In this document: one piece after another, positions 34,894 through 42,919 of the stretch
Layout: each line of letters opens with the position of its first letter
Numbering within the stretch: the first letter of the stretch is position 1
Source of the DNA: Coriobacteriia bacterium
Lineage (GTDB): Bacteria > Actinomycetota > Coriobacteriia > Anaerosomatales > PALSA-660
Reading direction: 5' to 3'
Assembly (NCBI GenBank): GCA_030652345.1
Contig: JAUSAU010000086.1
Coordinates: 4,324 to 68,323, forward strand
DNA length: 64,000 nt
Program-made: the position numbers and the translations under genes
Notes under the pieces: model-generated
What the model was told of the DNA's origin: nothing
The model's input: only the letters and a program-made list of their open reading frames with translations
Database searches by the model: none

Positions 34894-36486
34894 TTACAGG
34901 TTGAGGTTCGTGTGACAGCGCAGGCAGAGCGCCTGGCCGGGATACGGAGCGATCTGGATGTTCTGGTAGTCGAGCGCGCCGTGACACTCGTAGCACAAGC
35001 GAAGGTCGTGCCCTTGGTTCAGCTTCGCGCCGGCGTCGTGCGAACTGACCGCCGAGAGGCCGAACCCGACGTGGCACTCCTCGCAGCGATACGCCTCACG
35101 ACCCTTCTTCTTGCCGACATCGAAGTGGACTGCGTGCTCTGCGAGGCCCTTGTTCTTGATCGAGGTCGCCGGCTTGATCCGCATCTCCGGATGACACTTC
35201 ACGCAGTTCTCACGGACGAGCAGGTTCCCCCGCTGGTTCTGATGATGGCATTCCTGGCAACGCTGACGGTCGATGTGACAGACGTTGCAGTCCTGCGAGT
35301 CCAGGTTCCTGACGAGGGCATGGGTGCTCGTCCAGTCGGCCGGATGCGGCATGGGCGTCTTATGGCACTTCTCGCACGACGCGGAGTCGTGGCACGACCC
35401 GCACGCGCCCCTCTGCTTCAGGAAGTTGACGCCGTGGATCTTCCTGAACGTCGCCTTCTTGTGGTCGGCGGGGATCACCGGAGGACGGCGCGGGCCGCCC
35501 GGCTCCTTCGGATCGCCTCGGTGGCACGCGGTGCAGAAGGCCGGCTGGTGACACATCGAGCACGTCTCAGGCGCCTTGTTGGACGCGTCCTTGTGGCGGC
35601 TCTTCACGAACGCCGCCGTGTGGTCAGCAGGCTTGAGCTGGAAGCTCTTCGGGTGGCAGTCCGCGCACTTCTCGGTGGCGACCAGCCCGCGGGCGGCATG
35701 CACGAGGCCGTGGCACTGGTAGCACGACGGCATGTCCGGGCGGGTCGTCTGGTCGGGCCCGTGCGGGAAGGCGCGATGGCAGTCCTTGCACGCGAACGCC
35801 TTCTGGAGGTGCGTGGCGTGCGCGAAGATGACCCTGCCGGGGAGGAACTTGTCGATATCGGGGTGGCAGTTGACGCACTGCCCGATGGTGACCAGGCCAT
35901 CCGGATAGACGCGGATGGCCGCGGCGCGCGGAGCCCCCTTGAGGACGGGCCGGTACTCGGGCTGCGTCTTCGGTGCCGCAGGGGCCGTCTTGGCGTGGCA
36001 GTCATCGCACGACTTCGCCGTGTGACACAGCAGGCACGCGTTCGTGTCTGCGCGCGATGGCGCGACGTGCGGCTTACCCTTGTAGTCCGGCGTGTGGTCG
36101 CGCGGCCGGAGGGGCCAGTCCTTTGTGTGACAGGTCGCGCAACTCGACCGGGCGATCTCCTTGCCCTTGTGCTTGAGTCCGTGGCAGTTGAAGCACGACG
36201 CCATGTCGGGCGTGATGTTCGCGCCGCCGGTATGCGCCGGGGCCGTGTGGCAGCCGTCGCAGCTGTAGACGATGTGCGAGGCGTGACTGAAGATCAGCCC
36301 GGGCTTCTTCGCCGCGCCGATGTTCGCGTGGCACGGCATGCACTGCGCGCCCGACTTCACCGGCGCGTTGAGGTCGACCGCAGCGGGATGCGCGGTCGTG
36401 GCCCCGGTCGCAACCGCGGGAAGCAGGGCGGCCGCCGCGAGCATCGCGGCGGACCCCCAGAGGCATATCCGAGCGCGCAGACTCAT
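34894..36486 (-). CDS. Exported 20-heme c-type cytochrome
   Basis: A 530-residue cytochrome with a signal peptide (about 1-29) and twenty CxxCH motifs, from CMPCH to CLRCH. Two tandem copies of a six-heme module are visible (about 47-165 and 203-323). Each has the order CxxCH, F(S/A)HA(S/T)H, CxxCH, CxxCH, CxxCH, CxxCH, CxxCH, with a middle LxH segment. The remaining eight hemes form a less regular C-terminal part. There is no other domain, so it is an electron-transfer wire outside the membrane. It follows the 13-heme gene by 12 bp, and the same module is found in that protein. Confidence 0.9.
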   Translation of the reverse strand: MSLRARICLWGSAAMLAAAALLPAVATGATTAHPAAVDLNAPVKSGAQCMPCHANIGAAKKPGLIFSHASHIVYSCDGCHTAPAHTGGANITPDMASCFNCHGLKHKGKEIARSSCATCHTKDWPLRPRDHTPDYKGKPHVAPSRADTNACLLCHTAKSCDDCHAKTAPAAPKTQPEYRPVLKGAPRAAAIRVYPDGLVTIGQCVNCHPDIDKFLPGRVIFAHATHLQKAFACKDCHRAFPHGPDQTTRPDMPSCYQCHGLVHAARGLVATEKCADCHPKSFQLKPADHTAAFVKSRHKDASNKAPETCSMCHQPAFCTACHRGDPKEPGGPRRPPVIPADHKKATFRKIHGVNFLKQRGACGSCHDSASCEKCHKTPMPHPADWTSTHALVRNLDSQDCNVCHIDRQRCQECHHQNQRGNLLVRENCVKCHPEMRIKPATSIKNKGLAEHAVHFDVGKKKGREAYRCEECHVGFGLSAVSSHDAGAKLNQGHDLRLCYECHGALDYQNIQIAPYPGQALCLRCHTNLNL

Positions 36487-36498
36487 GCGCTTACCGTA

Positions 36499-37782
36499 TC
36501 ACCTTCCGCCGGAGAAGACCTGGGCCCGCGCACGGGTGACCGGGTTCGACGCCTTCATGTCGACCTGGCCGTGCGGCAACTGGCGCCACGCCGCCCCGAA
36601 CTGCTCGGTGCTGTCCTTGTGACAGGTCCCGCAGGTCTTACCGATCTGCTCGGGATGCGTCGCGGACTTGGGATCGGTCTTCGCCTTGACGTCATGCGCT
36701 CCATGGCAGTTCCAGCACGCCGGTGCGTCGGCGTTGCCGCGCTTGTACGCGGCGCCGTGCCACCAGTCGTTGTAGGACGCGTACTTGGCGTCATGGGTGT
36801 GACAGGCACCGACGCACATCTTCTCACCGGAGAGCTTGAGGCGTGTGCGGGCGGCTTCGGTCTTGAGTCGCTCGATGTCGTGCCCGCCGTGGCAGCCGGA
36901 ACACGTGGGGGCGTCGATGGCCTTGCCGCTGGCGACGCCGCTCATGACCTTCTCGCCGTGGATGGAGCTGAGCCACAGCTTGGTCTGCTTGTCGTGGTCG
37001 TGGCAGTCGGCGCAGGCGAGGCCGGCGTTGACGTTCCACAGCTTGGTCTTGCCCTTGACGTCGTCGTAGCGGAAGTCGGGATGGCACTTGCCACAGGACG
37101 TCCCCCGGTGCGGCGAAGCGTCGAGGCCACTGGCCGCGACCGGCTTCGCAAGGCGCGGAAGGTCCGACCCATGGCACGACAGACAACCGGTGCCCGAGTC
37201 ATACGACCACGACTGCGTGGTCTCCCAGGAGATCTGCGCCTTCTGGATATGACAGGTGTCGCACGACTCCTTGGTGTGGCACATCACGCACAGCGTGCTG
37301 AGCTGCGTGTTGCCGGGCTTCACGTGGGGCTTGTTCTTCCAGTCCGCCGTGTGTGTCTTCGGCTTGCGCTTCTTGGCGAGCTTGTCGTAGTCCGTGTGAC
37401 ACTTCTTGCAGTCGTACTTGGCCATGATGCCCTGCGGCCCGTGGCGCAGCGCATGGCAGGTCCAGCACTCCGTCATCCTCGGGATCGATGTCCCGGACGG
37501 CTGATGAGGGAACCGGCTGTGGCACGCCGAGCACTGGTATGAGATGTGCGAGGCGTGGCTGAACAGGATGTTCGGCAGCTTGGTGTCCGAGATGTCGGCG
37601 TGACAGGGGTTGCACGACAGCGGGATCACCGGTGCGCTCTGCAGCCGCTCGACCGGAGTCAGTGTCGTGTCGACCGCGTACGCGGTCCCCATTGCGAACA
37701 GCCACATGAATGCAGCGCTCAGCACGAGGCCAAGCACCTGCATGGCTCGCCTGCCGGGGCGGCCGTGCGTCGGAGCGGTCAT
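36499..37782 (-). CDS. Exported 13-heme c-type cytochrome
   Basis: A 427-residue cytochrome with an N-terminal signal/anchor (about 15-37). It has twelve CxxCH motifs and one CVGACH (CxxxCH). The N-terminal part (about 55-180) is the same six-heme module seen twice in the 20-heme protein. The C-terminal part (about 330-427) matches the C-terminus of the 7-heme protein: an unusual heme site, then YND-W-HG-AYKRG, then DAPACWNCHG. The ATG follows GGAAGGGG. It lies between the 7- and 20-heme genes, so electrons may pass in that order. Confidence 0.9.
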   Translation of the reverse strand: MTAPTHGRPGRRAMQVLGLVLSAAFMWLFAMGTAYAVDTTLTPVERLQSAPVIPLSCNPCHADISDTKLPNILFSHASHISYQCSACHSRFPHQPSGTSIPRMTECWTCHALRHGPQGIMAKYDCKKCHTDYDKLAKKRKPKTHTADWKNKPHVKPGNTQLSTLCVMCHTKESCDTCHIQKAQISWETTQSWSYDSGTGCLSCHGSDLPRLAKPVAASGLDASPHRGTSCGKCHPDFRYDDVKGKTKLWNVNAGLACADCHDHDKQTKLWLSSIHGEKVMSGVASGKAIDAPTCSGCHGGHDIERLKTEAARTRLKLSGEKMCVGACHTHDAKYASYNDWWHGAAYKRGNADAPACWNCHGAHDVKAKTDPKSATHPEQIGKTCGTCHKDSTEQFGAAWRQLPHGQVDMKASNPVTRARAQVFSGGR

Positions 37783-37807
37783 CCGTACCCCTTCCGAATC
37801 CTCCCTT

Positions 37808-37831
37808 ATCCGCGCGCGGTCGCGCGCGGAT
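37808..37831 (-). repeat. Intercistronic GC hairpin between the 7-heme and 13-heme genes
   Basis: A perfect 10 bp inverted repeat, ATCCGCGCGC and GCGCGCGGAT, with loop GGTC, fills the 60 bp gap between two genes that otherwise look co-transcribed. There is no T run. It probably tunes mRNA stability or read-through rather than ending transcription. Confidence 0.6.
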
Positions 37832-37842
37832 GCGTACCGTAC

Positions 37843-38832
37843 CTAGCGCCCTATGATCTTGCTGACGATCCCATAGAGCGGATTGGCCTGCTGGATCTTC
37901 GCACGCCCGTGGATGAGCGGCGAATACGAGCTGTACGACGCTGTCGCATCACGATGACAGCCTCCGCACGAGTTCGGTTCCTTGAAGTTGTCCTTGTTGG
38001 TCGGCGAGAAGCGATCCGTGGACTTGAGCATGGTGTGTGTGCCGTGGCATTGCCAACACGCCGGAGCATCCTCAGCACCACGCTTGTAGGCCACGCCGTG
38101 GTAGTAGTCGTTGTAGTTCGCCCAGTAGTCAGCGTGACACCCGGTGCGGCCGCACATGAGCTGAGCCTGCTTCTGCACCTGGGCCTTGCCAGCCGGGTTG
38201 TTCTTGAGCACCGGCATGTTGTGGCTACCGTGGCAGTCACCGCACAGCGGCTTGCTCGCGCCCTTGGGGTCGGGCTTCTGGTCGACGCCCGGCTTCGGGG
38301 CATGGCCGCCGAGACTCCAGTCGTCGAACTGCTGCTTGTGGCAGTTCTTGCAGGCCTGCTTGGCCACAGAGCGCCAGTCCTGCGGACCCTGACCGTGCGG
38401 CGCCTTGTAGCCGTAGTCGAGATGGCAGCCGGTGCAGATGATCTTCGCGTGAGCCGAACGCGCGTATGCCTCCTCGTCGATCCAGAACGAGATGTTCGCG
38501 TCGCCACGGGAGACCACGAGACTGGGGTCACCGTGGCACACGAGACAGCCGGACTTGCCGAACGTCGGCAACGTGAAGTCCAGGGCATAGCTGCCGGTCG
38601 CGCCGGGGACGTTGCTGGCGAGCAACGATGCTGCAGGCGCTGCGGAAGCGAACACGCTGCCGGTACCGGGGACCGATGAGGTCGTCGGCTTCGACGCGAC
38701 CGGAGGTGCGGTGGGCACCGGCGTCGAGACCGTGCCGCCGGCGTACACAGCGGTCGCACCCACGACGAGCACGACCACGGCCAGGATCACGGCCGCGATC
38801 AGTACTCTGCGCTCGAGGCGGGTGCGAGGCAT
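37843..38832 (-). CDS. Membrane-anchored 7-heme c-type cytochrome (NapC/NrfH-like role)
   Basis: A 329-residue protein with an N-terminal membrane helix (about 9-31), a proline/serine-rich linker, and six CxxCH motifs (CLVCH, CTGCH, CKNCH, CGDCH, CWQCH, CGGCH) plus one CGRTGCH (CxxxxCH). The ATG at 38832 follows AGGA at 8 bp and lies right after the cytochrome b stop, so the two are translationally coupled. By position it should take electrons from the cytochrome b and pass them to the larger cytochromes, in a role like NapC/NrfH quinol dehydrogenases, though the sequence is not NapC. Confidence 0.88.
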   Translation of the reverse strand: MPRTRLERRVLIAAVILAVVVLVVGATAVYAGGTVSTPVPTAPPVASKPTTSSVPGTGSVFASAAPAASLLASNVPGATGSYALDFTLPTFGKSGCLVCHGDPSLVVSRGDANISFWIDEEAYARSAHAKIICTGCHLDYGYKAPHGQGPQDWRSVAKQACKNCHKQQFDDWSLGGHAPKPGVDQKPDPKGASKPLCGDCHGSHNMPVLKNNPAGKAQVQKQAQLMCGRTGCHADYWANYNDYYHGVAYKRGAEDAPACWQCHGTHTMLKSTDRFSPTNKDNFKEPNSCGGCHRDATASYSSYSPLIHGRAKIQQANPLYGIVSKIIGR

Positions 38833-38842
38833 GTAGACGGTC

Positions 38843-39691
38843 CTAGTGGGCTTCGCCGGCGGCGGGCTCGATGGCCGGGGCGTCGTGCCCATGCGCATCG
38901 CCGTGCTCGTCGTCGTGCTTGCCGAAGCCGAAGAAGTCGAGCGTGACCGGGATGTCGATCGTCGCCGAGAGATAGACGTGGATCGTGGTCATCAGGATGA
39001 ACGCCCACGTGAGGATGTAGTGGAGGATCCGCATGTAGGCCACTGCCATCGCGGTGCCACCGACGATCGGCCCCATCCACCAGCCGACGAGGATGTAGCT
39101 GACGGTGATGTCAGCGGTACCCGGGATGACGATGAACTCGAGAAGGGCGAACCCGCACAGGGCCTGCATGATCATCATGATCGCGAAGCCGAGGTAGCTG
39201 CCCTTCTGGAGGACGTTGTACTTGTCGGTGTGCGGCTTGTTCTTGGAGAGGTACGCGTAGTACAGCATGACGCCGAGCGTGGAGCGGGCGTCGACCCCGC
39301 GGATGGCGAACGCGCGCCAGTCGCGCTGCTTGCTGTAGAAGGCATACCAGAAACGCCAGAGCAGGTTGATGACCACGATGACCATCGCCACGTAGTGGAT
39401 GTAGCGCATCGTGGTGCGCCCGCCGTCAAAGAACGGGAAACGGATGTAGAACCCGGTGAAGCCCAGCACGAACATCATCGCGAGGTGCTGGAAGTGGAGG
39501 AACTTGGGCAATGCCGGCGGATGCGGCTCATCGTGCTCCGGCCAATGGCCGTCGATCCACGTCTTCTTGAAGCGACCCGTGGGGATCGAGATGATGAAAT
39601 GCGCGATCAGCGCCAGAACCACGACCACGTAGAGAGTCGTGAATCCGACATCGAGCCAGACGTTGAGCTGGGTAAGATCCAGTTCAGACAC
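38843..39691 (-). CDS. Integral membrane cytochrome b (formate dehydrogenase/hydrogenase cyt b type)
   Basis: A 282-residue protein with about five helices and histidines placed as in the cytochrome b561/HyaC/FdnI group: LHFQHLAMMFVLGF (about 65-78), RYIHYVAMV (about 96-104) and RILHYILTWAFILMTTIHVYL (about 220-240). It should bind two b hemes and exchange electrons with menaquinone. The C-terminus has a His/Asp-rich tail (HDDEHGDAHGHD). The start is either GTG 39691 or TTG 39697; neither has a good ribosome binding site. It is the first gene of the conduit operon. Confidence 0.82.
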   Translation of the reverse strand: MSELDLTQLNVWLDVGFTTLYVVVVLALIAHFIISIPTGRFKKTWIDGHWPEHDEPHPPALPKFLHFQHLAMMFVLGFTGFYIRFPFFDGGRTTMRYIHYVAMVIVVINLLWRFWYAFYSKQRDWRAFAIRGVDARSTLGVMLYYAYLSKNKPHTDKYNVLQKGSYLGFAIMMIMQALCGFALLEFIVIPGTADITVSYILVGWWMGPIVGGTAMAVAYMRILHYILTWAFILMTTIHVYLSATIDIPVTLDFFGFGKHDDEHGDAHGHDAPAIEPAAGEAH

Positions 39692-39857
39692 CCCCAAGCG
39701 TTGCCGTCCGCGAGAGGCTTACCGGACCTCGTGAACGCGGAACCCTTACCGATAGTCCTGTGCAGTCACCGGGCGCCCGTCATCACAGCAGTGCGGCCGA
39801 CCGGCACCGACCCACGAGCTTGTATCTTGCGGTTACGAACCCGAGGAGCCACCTCGA

Positions 39858-39886
39858 AGGATATGGGTGGCGCCCACGCAAGTCAA
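39858..39886 (-). promoter_or_regulatory. Sigma-70-type promoter of the cytochrome conduit operon
   Basis: TTGACT (39886-39881) and TATCCT (39863-39858) with a 17 bp spacer on the minus strand, about 165 bp ahead of the cytochrome b start. It is a good match for a housekeeping promoter. The leader between it and the gene is long, but I could not assign it to a known regulatory RNA. Confidence 0.65.
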
Positions 39887-39938
39887 CGCGCCGGGCCCCG
39901 ACCGCTGTCCGTCCTTGACGGAATGCAGCCGACGCTCT

Positions 39939-40181
39939 TCAGATATCCTCTGTCAGCGCCCGTTTCCGGGGTGACATCCCGGCCCCGGCCAGGAGACGCT
40001 CAGCGTGATCCGCCTCCGCAGGCGCGACGCGGAGTGCGATCCCGCACAGGTCACCAAGCTCCTTGGGCGACGGCACAGGCGTCACGGTCACGTCCGCGCC
40101 CTTGAGCACCGACTCGGCGCCCAGCGCCTCATGCACCGAGGCGAACCCGTACACGACCCATGGACGCGGCGCCCGTGTCAT
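39939..40181 (-). CDS. DUF3343 protein (putative selenium/sulfur carrier)
   Basis: An 80-residue protein of the DUF3343 type. It has a ferredoxin-like fold pattern, VYGFASVHEALGAESVLKGA, then PSPKELGDLCGIALRV containing the conserved cysteine (about residue 45). Family members often sit next to cysteine desulfurases and selenium genes and are proposed to carry sulfur or selenium. It overlaps the desulfurase stop by 4 bp and has AGGAG 5 bp upstream, so the two are coupled. It is the last gene of the long cofactor operon. Confidence 0.82.
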   Translation of the reverse strand: MTRAPRPWVVYGFASVHEALGAESVLKGADVTVTPVPSPKELGDLCGIALRVAPAEADHAERLLAGAGMSPRKRALTEDI

Positions 40182-41359
40182 GCGGTCTCCTTGCGGACCG
40201 CATGAAGCGCGGCGTCGATGTCGGCGTCGGTGTTGCCGTGCCCGACGCCGAACCGCAGCGCCCCGGTTGAGAGGGTGCCCAGCGTGCGATGGGCCCATGG
40301 GGCGCAGTGCAGCCCGCTCCGGACGGCGACGCCGTGGCGTCGGTCCAGCACGAACGCGAGTCTGTCGGGATCCATTCGGTCGGTGACGATCGAGAGCACG
40401 GGTACGCTCGCCCGATCCGAGGCGGTGCCGAGCACACGGACACCCGGCGTCTCGAGGAGGCCTTCTTTGAGCCGCGCGAAGAGTCGCTGTTCCTCCGCCC
40501 GCCACGCCTCCCCCCGCTCGAGCAGGAGTCGGGCCGCAGCGGCCAGTCCGGCGATACCCGGCGTGTTGGGAGTCCCGGCTTCGTAGCGCTCGGGACGGCC
40601 GGTCGGCTGACCCGCGTCCTCACTCGACCCGCCCCCGGTCCCGCCCTCCAGGAGTTGCCGCGCTTCGATACCCGGTCGCAGATAGAGCAGCCCGACGCCC
40701 TGCGGCCCGAGGAGCCCCTTGTGACCGGAGGCGACGTACGCGTCCACCCCGAGGGACGGGAGGTCGACGGACAGGTGACCCGCTCCCTGTGCGCCGTCGA
40801 CGAGCAGCAGCGCACCGTTCTCGTGAGCGATGTCGGCCAGATCCGGTATCGGCTGGACGGCACCCGTGATGTTGCTCGCATGCTGGCACACGACCGCCCG
40901 CGTGGGCCCGGCGAGCACAGCGGCCTCGACATCAGCCGCGTCGACGAGGCCATCAGGTCCCGCCTGGACGACCACGACGCGCACCCCGCGCTCGGCGAGC
41001 ACGTGGAGGGGACGCGTGATCGCGTTGTGCTCCATCGATGAGACCACGACGCGGTCTCCCGGCTCGAGCAGTCCCTTCAGCATGAGGTTGCAGCCCTCGG
41101 TGCAGCCGGACAGGAAGGCCACGTCCGCGGAGTCGGGCACGCCGAACAGTTCGGCGCACGCACGGCGGGAATCGAATACGAGTCGTGATGCGGCCAGCGC
41201 CATCGCGTAGGCGCCGCGTCCAGGATTCGCCCCGCGGACACCCATCGCGTCGATCACCGCATCGAGGACCTGCTGAGGCTTCGGCCACGACGTCGCGGCG
41301 TGATCGAGATAGATGGTCCGGGAGCGGCTCGATGAGCGGGAAGGTGCGGGCTCAGTCAT
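40178..41359 (-). CDS. Cysteine desulfurase (class V aminotransferase fold)
   Basis: A 393-residue PLP enzyme expected to release sulfur (or selenium) from cysteine (selenocysteine). Visible are IYLDHAATSWPKPQ (about 16-29), the PLP aspartate region LLLVDGAQGAGH, the Schiff-base lysine in ASGHKGLLGPQG (about 219-230) and the catalytic cysteine in RSGLHCAPWAHRTLG (near 350). It is coupled to the DUF3343 gene and overlaps moaB by 8 bp. The context suggests supplying sulfur for FdhD-mediated cofactor sulfuration, or selenium for Sec; which one cannot be told. Confidence 0.9.
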   Translation of the reverse strand: MTEPAPSRSSSRSRTIYLDHAATSWPKPQQVLDAVIDAMGVRGANPGRGAYAMALAASRLVFDSRRACAELFGVPDSADVAFLSGCTEGCNLMLKGLLEPGDRVVVSSMEHNAITRPLHVLAERGVRVVVVQAGPDGLVDAADVEAAVLAGPTRAVVCQHASNITGAVQPIPDLADIAHENGALLLVDGAQGAGHLSVDLPSLGVDAYVASGHKGLLGPQGVGLLYLRPGIEARQLLEGGTGGGSSEDAGQPTGRPERYEAGTPNTPGIAGLAAAARLLLERGEAWRAEEQRLFARLKEGLLETPGVRVLGTASDRASVPVLSIVTDRMDPDRLAFVLDRRHGVAVRSGLHCAPWAHRTLGTLSTGALRFGVGHGNTDADIDAALHAVRKETA

Positions 41360-41837
41360 GCCCGCCGCCGCCGATCATCTTGACGGCATGCTCCAACTGG
41401 TCGACGACGAACGAGAACGACTCGCGAACCGCCTTCTCGCTCCCCGGAAGGTTGATGATCAGCGTGTGGCCGCGAAGTCCGCAGACACCGCGAGCCAGCA
41501 TCGCCCGTGGTGTGACCATCATGCTCTGTGCACGGATGTGCTCCGCGATGCCCGGGGCGAGCCGCTCGCACGCCGCGATGGTCGCCTCCGGAGTGACGTC
41601 ACGGGGGCCGAAACCGGTCCCACCGGTCGTCAGGATGACATCGGCCCCGTCCAGGTCCGCCATCTCGATGAGGGATGCCGTGAGCGACTCGCGGTCATCC
41701 GGGCACACGTGGTAGTTGCACACGGACCACCCGCGGGCCTCGACGAGCTCGGTCAGCGCGCGGCCGGAGAGGTCGTCCCGCTCACCCTTGGCACACGAGT
41801 CGGACGAGGTCACGATCGCGAAGCGCAACTCGCTCAT
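41352..41837 (-). CDS. moaB: MoaB/MogA molybdopterin adenylyltransferase-type protein
   Basis: A 161-residue protein that adenylylates molybdopterin before metal insertion. It shows the MoCF-binding fold: ADVILTTGGTGFGPRDVTPEA (about 64-84) and the C-terminal INLPGSEKAVRESF (about 127-140). The ATG at 41837 has GGGGAG 6 bp upstream. Homologues are named MoaB, Mog or MoaB/Mog and cannot be told apart safely by eye. Confidence 0.9.
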   Translation of the reverse strand: MSELRFAIVTSSDSCAKGERDDLSGRALTELVEARGWSVCNYHVCPDDRESLTASLIEMADLDGADVILTTGGTGFGPRDVTPEATIAACERLAPGIAEHIRAQSMMVTPRAMLARGVCGLRGHTLIINLPGSEKAVRESFSFVVDQLEHAVKMIGGGGHD

Positions 41838-41839
41838 CG

Positions 41840-42430
41840 TCACTCCCCGGTCCGGTTCTCGAGCCGTGCCGTGACGCTCGCGGGAGCACACGCCTCGCCC
41901 GACTCGGCGGCTTCCCGCGCCTTCTCGGCCTCGAACTCGGCGATGGCCTCCGCAGGAGTGCGGTCGCAGGTCCCGTCACCGAGCGACACGACCTCCACGC
42001 CGTCGCCGACCTTCACAGCGCCGGCGGTCCTGACGACCGCGAAGAGTCCCTCGCGCGGCATCACGCAGTCGCCGGCCTGATAGAAGATCGCGCACTTCGT
42101 GTGGCAGACCTTGCCGATCTGACTGATCTCGACGACGGCATCGGAACCGATGCGCACGACGCTTCCCACGGGAAGGGCCAGGAGATCGATGCCGGCGGTC
42201 GTGATGTTCTCGGCGAAATCACCAGGGCCCACATCCAGGCCTTTGGCGACCATGGACTCTATCGACTCGAGAGCGAGCAGGGACACCTGGCGGTGCCAGT
42301 CGCCCGCGTGAGCGTCGCCTTCGAATCCGCGGTCGAGGACGAGCATCCCCTCCGTACCCGCGGTCTTGCGGACGGTCTTCTTCTCGCTCAGATTGACCGA
42401 AACGACCCTTCCGGGTCCGGGGAACGTCAT
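41840..42430 (-). CDS. MOSC-domain protein
   Basis: A 196-residue protein with a MOSC (molybdenum cofactor sulfurase C-terminal) domain: [13 protein letters not shown], then [17 protein letters not shown] (about 36-52), the [16 protein letters not shown] motif (about 67-82) and the conserved cysteine in [10 protein letters not shown] (about 106-115). MOSC domains bind or sulfurate the cofactor. The ATG at 42430 overlaps the moaC stop. The last 40 residues form an acidic helical tail. Confidence 0.88.
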   Translation of the reverse strand: MTFPGPGRVVSVNLSEKKTVRKTAGTEGMLVLDRGFEGDAHAGDWHRQVSLLALESIESMVAKGLDVGPGDFAENITTAGIDLLALPVGSVVRIGSDAVVEISQIGKVCHTKCAIFYQAGDCVMPREGLFAVVRTAGAVKVGDGVEVVSLGDGTCDRTPAEAIAEFEAEKAREAAESGEACAPASVTARLENRTGE

Positions 42431-42915
42431 GCGGACTCCTCTTCGCGGGTCCAGCGGCCCGACTTGCCACCCTCTTTGAGCAGCAGCCCGAGACCATCGA
42501 TCGTCATGCCGCGGTCGACCGCCTTGCACATATCATACAGGGTCAGAGCGGCCACCCCGGCCGCCGCAAGCGCTTCCATCTCGACCCCCGTCTTGCCGTC
42601 CGTCTCCGCCTCGGCGGTGATGCGGACACCCTCGGGGACCGGCTCGAGATCCACGCTCGCGTGGGTCAGCGAGAGCGGGTGACACAGCGGGATGAGGTCG
42701 CTCGTCCGCTTGGCGGCCATGATGCCCGCGACACGAGCCACCGCGAGGACATCGCCTTTGGCGGCGCGGCCCTCGAGGATCATCGCGAGCGTCTCGGGGC
42801 GCATGCGCACGAGCGCGCCCGCTACCGCACGCCGGTGCGATACGGTCTTGTCGGCCACGTCGACCATGTGCGCGTTGCCTCGTTCGTCGACGTGGGTGAG
42901 CCTGTCGTCCGACAT
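42427..42915 (-). CDS. moaC: Cyclic pyranopterin monophosphate synthase MoaC
   Basis: A 162-residue enzyme that rearranges the MoaA product into cyclic pyranopterin monophosphate. Signatures: [17 protein letters not shown] (about 16-32), [17 protein letters not shown] (about 69-85), [19 protein letters not shown] and [12 protein letters not shown]. The ATG has GGAGG 8 bp upstream, within the end of moaA. Confidence 0.96.
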   Translation of the reverse strand: MSDDRLTHVDERGNAHMVDVADKTVSHRRAVAGALVRMRPETLAMILEGRAAKGDVLAVARVAGIMAAKRTSDLIPLCHPLSLTHASVDLEPVPEGVRITAEAETDGKTGVEMEALAAAGVAALTLYDMCKAVDRGMTIDGLGLLLKEGGKSGRWTREEESA

Positions 42916-42919
42916 GGGG

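Noticed and set aside
33628..37542. A 1304-codon open frame on the plus strand opposite the conduit genes
   Set aside because: It is the mirror of high-GC coding frames on the minus strand and lacks a ribosome binding site and any recognisable domain, while the minus-strand genes have heme motifs, signal peptides and tight gene spacing.
39698..39938. Cyclic di-GMP riboswitch or tRNA in the leader of the conduit operon
   Set aside because: I compared the region with the GEMM core and with tRNA arms by eye; neither the conserved GEMM core nor a T-arm pattern is present. Only the promoter could be supported.
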